Notes under the pieces: generated by a model
The model's database searches: none
Seen by the model: the letters and a program-made list of their open reading frames with translations, nothing else
Told to the model about the DNA's origin: nothing
Shown here: one piece after another, positions 5,312 to 6,616 of the stretch
Position numbering within the stretch: position 1 is the stretch's first letter
How the letters are laid out: each line of letters starts with the position of its first letter
Made by a program: the position numbers and the translations under genes
NCBI GenBank assembly: GCA_934095805.1
Contig: CAKOKV010000057.1
Span: 1-6,616 of the forward strand
DNA length: 6,616 nt
Source: an uncultured Bacilli bacterium
GTDB taxonomy: Bacteria > Bacillota_I > Bacilli_A > RF39 > UBA660
Direction of reading: 5' to 3'

Positions 5312-6616
5312 TTATTTAGTAACAAAACTTATATTACTTGCTAATCTTGTAACAGACCTATCATTAAATTTAGTAGTTGTTTCTTCATCTTTAGCATAAC
5401 CTGTTTTAAATTTAGCATTTCCAAACATATTAAGTATATCAGTTTCATCACTAACAGTAAAACTACTTAAATCTAAAGTATCTAAATTAATTTGATGAAA
5501 CATCCCTCCCATATTAGTTACTTTACTTGTATCAAAACTACTAAGGTTTAATTCTGTTGCTTTGCTTCCATTAAACATCCAAGACATATCTGTTACATTG
5601 CTTGTATTGAAATTCTCTAAACCTTTTATAGTTTTAGCTTTACAATTATAAAACATCCAATGCATATCAGTTACATTACTAGTATCAAAATTGCTAACAT
5701 CAAGTTCAGTAACCTCACTAGCACTAAACATACCCCACATATTAGTTACTTTGCTTGTATTAAAACTACTTACATCTAATTTAGGAGTTTTACATCCTCT
5801 AAACATATATCCAGTATATGTAACATTATGAGTATCAAATTTTTCTAAACCTTTTATTTCAGAAGCAACAACATCTCTAAACATGTGTCCCATATCAGTT
5901 ACATTACTTGTATTAAAATTGCTTAGATCTATAATCTTTGCCTTACTTCCATAAAACATACTACCCATATAAATAACATTGCTTGTGTCAAAACTACTAA
6001 GATTTATTTCAGTAGCATCAGAATACATAAACATCCAAGCCATATTTGTTACTTTACTTGTATTAAAACTACTTAAATTAAGTTTATCAGCTTTACTTCT
6101 TTCAAATAAAGAACTCATATATACTGTTTTTTCTGTATTAAAATTTTCTAAACCAACAATCTTAGTAGCTAATGAATTTTTAAACATGCTACCCATATAA
6201 ATAACATTACTAGTATCAAATGAACTAACATCAATACTTTTAACAACAGTTTCAGCAAACATTTCTGTCATATTATTAACTTTACTTGTAACAAAATTAC
6301 TAAGATCCAATTCTTCAAATTTACTAGTCTTAAACATACGATTCATAGTAGTAACATTACTTACATTAAAAGTATCTAAACCTTTTATTTCTATAGCTTC
6401 TGCACCATTAAACATATTTCCCATATCAACGATATTTTTAGTATTAAATGAAGTCAAATCTATACTTGTAGCTTTACTTCCATTAAACATACTAGAAGCA
6501 TATACTACTGGTTTGTTGTTTATATATGTACAAATTTTACCACTAACTGGTGAAGTAGATTCTTTATCTGTTAATGTTACACCCCATCCATTAGCATACC
6601 TATTGCTCCAACCAGT
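5312..6616 (-). CDS. BspA-like (DUF285) repeat surface protein, 5' end outside the window
   Basis: The reading frame is open from the window edge (6616) to the TAA at 5312-5314, giving 434 visible codons. The first Met in view, at 6490, is internal: the 42 codons before it encode the same domain found in the complete neighbour. The match is 23 of 42 positions by my hand alignment, including GWGV, LTDK, STSPV, IC and KPVV, with no gaps. Fourteen BspA/DUF285 repeats and a 33-residue C-terminal tail ending in SFVTK follow. By homology with its neighbour I predict a type IV prepilin leader and small head upstream of the window, but this is not seen. The product is probably a surface-displayed adhesin-like protein. 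Cysteines end repeat units 9 and 11 (FRGC, FYNC). The gene ends in its own terminator, so the two paralogues may be transcribed separately although only 65 nt apart. Confidence 0.9.
   Translation of the reverse strand, partial: TGWSNRYANGWGVTLTDKESTSPVSGKICTYINNKPVVYASSMFNGSKATSIDLTSFNTKNIVDMGNMFNGAEAIEIKGLDTFNVSNVTTMNRMFKTSKFEELDLSNFVTSKVNNMTEMFAETVVKSIDVSSFDTSNVIYMGSMFKNSLATKIVGLENFNTEKTVYMSSLFERSKADKLNLSSFNTSKVTNMAWMFMYSDATEINLSSFDTSNVIYMGSMFYGSKAKIIDLSNFNTSNVTDMGHMFRDVVASEIKGLEKFDTHNVTYTGYMFRGCKTPKLDVSSFNTSKVTNMWGMFSASEVTELDVSNFDTSNVTDMHWMFYNCKAKTIKGLENFNTSNVTDMSWMFNGSKATELNLSSFDTSKVTNMGGMFHQINLDTLDLSSFTVSDETDILNMFGNAKFKTGYAKDEETTTKFNDRSVTRLASNISFVTK
5414..6475 (-). repeat. Fourteen tandem BspA/DUF285 repeats (75/78 bp units), truncated copy
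   Basis: The translated array divides exactly into 14 units: ten of 25 residues and four of 26. The longer ones (units 2, 5, 9, 12) have the G-L-E or G-L-D form. A half unit (SSMFNGS) precedes the first full one. The final unit (TVSDETDILNMF) is divergent, as in the neighbouring gene. The array is one unit longer than that of the downstream paralogue. Confidence 0.93.

Noticed and set aside
4588..6200. Other plus-strand open frames (4588-4776, 5047-5250, 5979-6200)
   Set aside because: Each lies wholly opposite a well-supported minus-strand gene (5047-5250 mirrors the prepilin leader) and encodes no recognisable protein.
3603..6475. CRISPR array or noncoding satellite from the regular 75/78-bp spacing
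   Set aside because: The units are translated without interruption as a known protein repeat, have no constant repeat plus variable spacer layout, and carry coding-type variation.
6488..6490. Met codon as the start of the upstream BspA-like gene
   Set aside because: The frame continues upstream to the edge with sequence conserved in the paralogue, so this Met is the MF of a repeat half unit.

Overview
All seven genes read on the minus strand, so the transcription order runs from high to low coordinates. The DNA is very AT-rich and codons end mostly in A or T. Signal peptides, a lipoprotein, a sortase-like tail and pilin-like proteins point to a low-GC Gram-positive (Firmicutes/Bacillota) cell. 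An uncultured gut Bacilli/Clostridia-type lineage is my inference, not a proof. TGA acts as a stop (ends at 1090 and 386) and Trp is TGG, so the ordinary bacterial code applies rather than the mycoplasma one.

Region 1 (6616 to about 3473) holds two tandem paralogous surface proteins of the BspA-like / DUF285 repeat class. The upstream copy (5312-6616) loses its 5' end at the window edge. The complete downstream copy (3501-5246) begins with a textbook type IV prepilin leader, followed by a small pilin-like head, a short cysteine-containing domain, thirteen 25/26-residue repeats and a 33-residue tail. The truncated copy shows the same short domain, fourteen repeats and a tail of identical length. 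Each gene ends at its own intrinsic terminator.

Region 2 (about 3462 to 1076) is a compact three-gene operon: a cyclophilin-type peptidyl-prolyl isomerase lipoprotein, folD, and a TtcA-like PP-loop tRNA thiolase. A TATAAT box lies just after the preceding terminator. The ribosome-binding site of folD is built from the last codons of the isomerase gene, and folD overlaps ttcA by 8 nt. A strong hairpin ends the unit.

Region 3 (1021 to 1) starts a sortase-type pilus operon. It encodes a 211-residue SpaA-like pilin subunit with a signal peptide and an unusual IPKTF tail. It overlaps by ATGA the start of a second, larger pilin-like protein that runs off the window and has no stop codon here.

Taken together, a housekeeping operon sits between two surface modules: prepilin-anchored repeat adhesins on one side and a sortase-type pilus on the other. 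The extracytoplasmic isomerase could help fold such exported proteins, but that link is inferred from position only. The most unusual element is the pair of prepilin/BspA fusion proteins.
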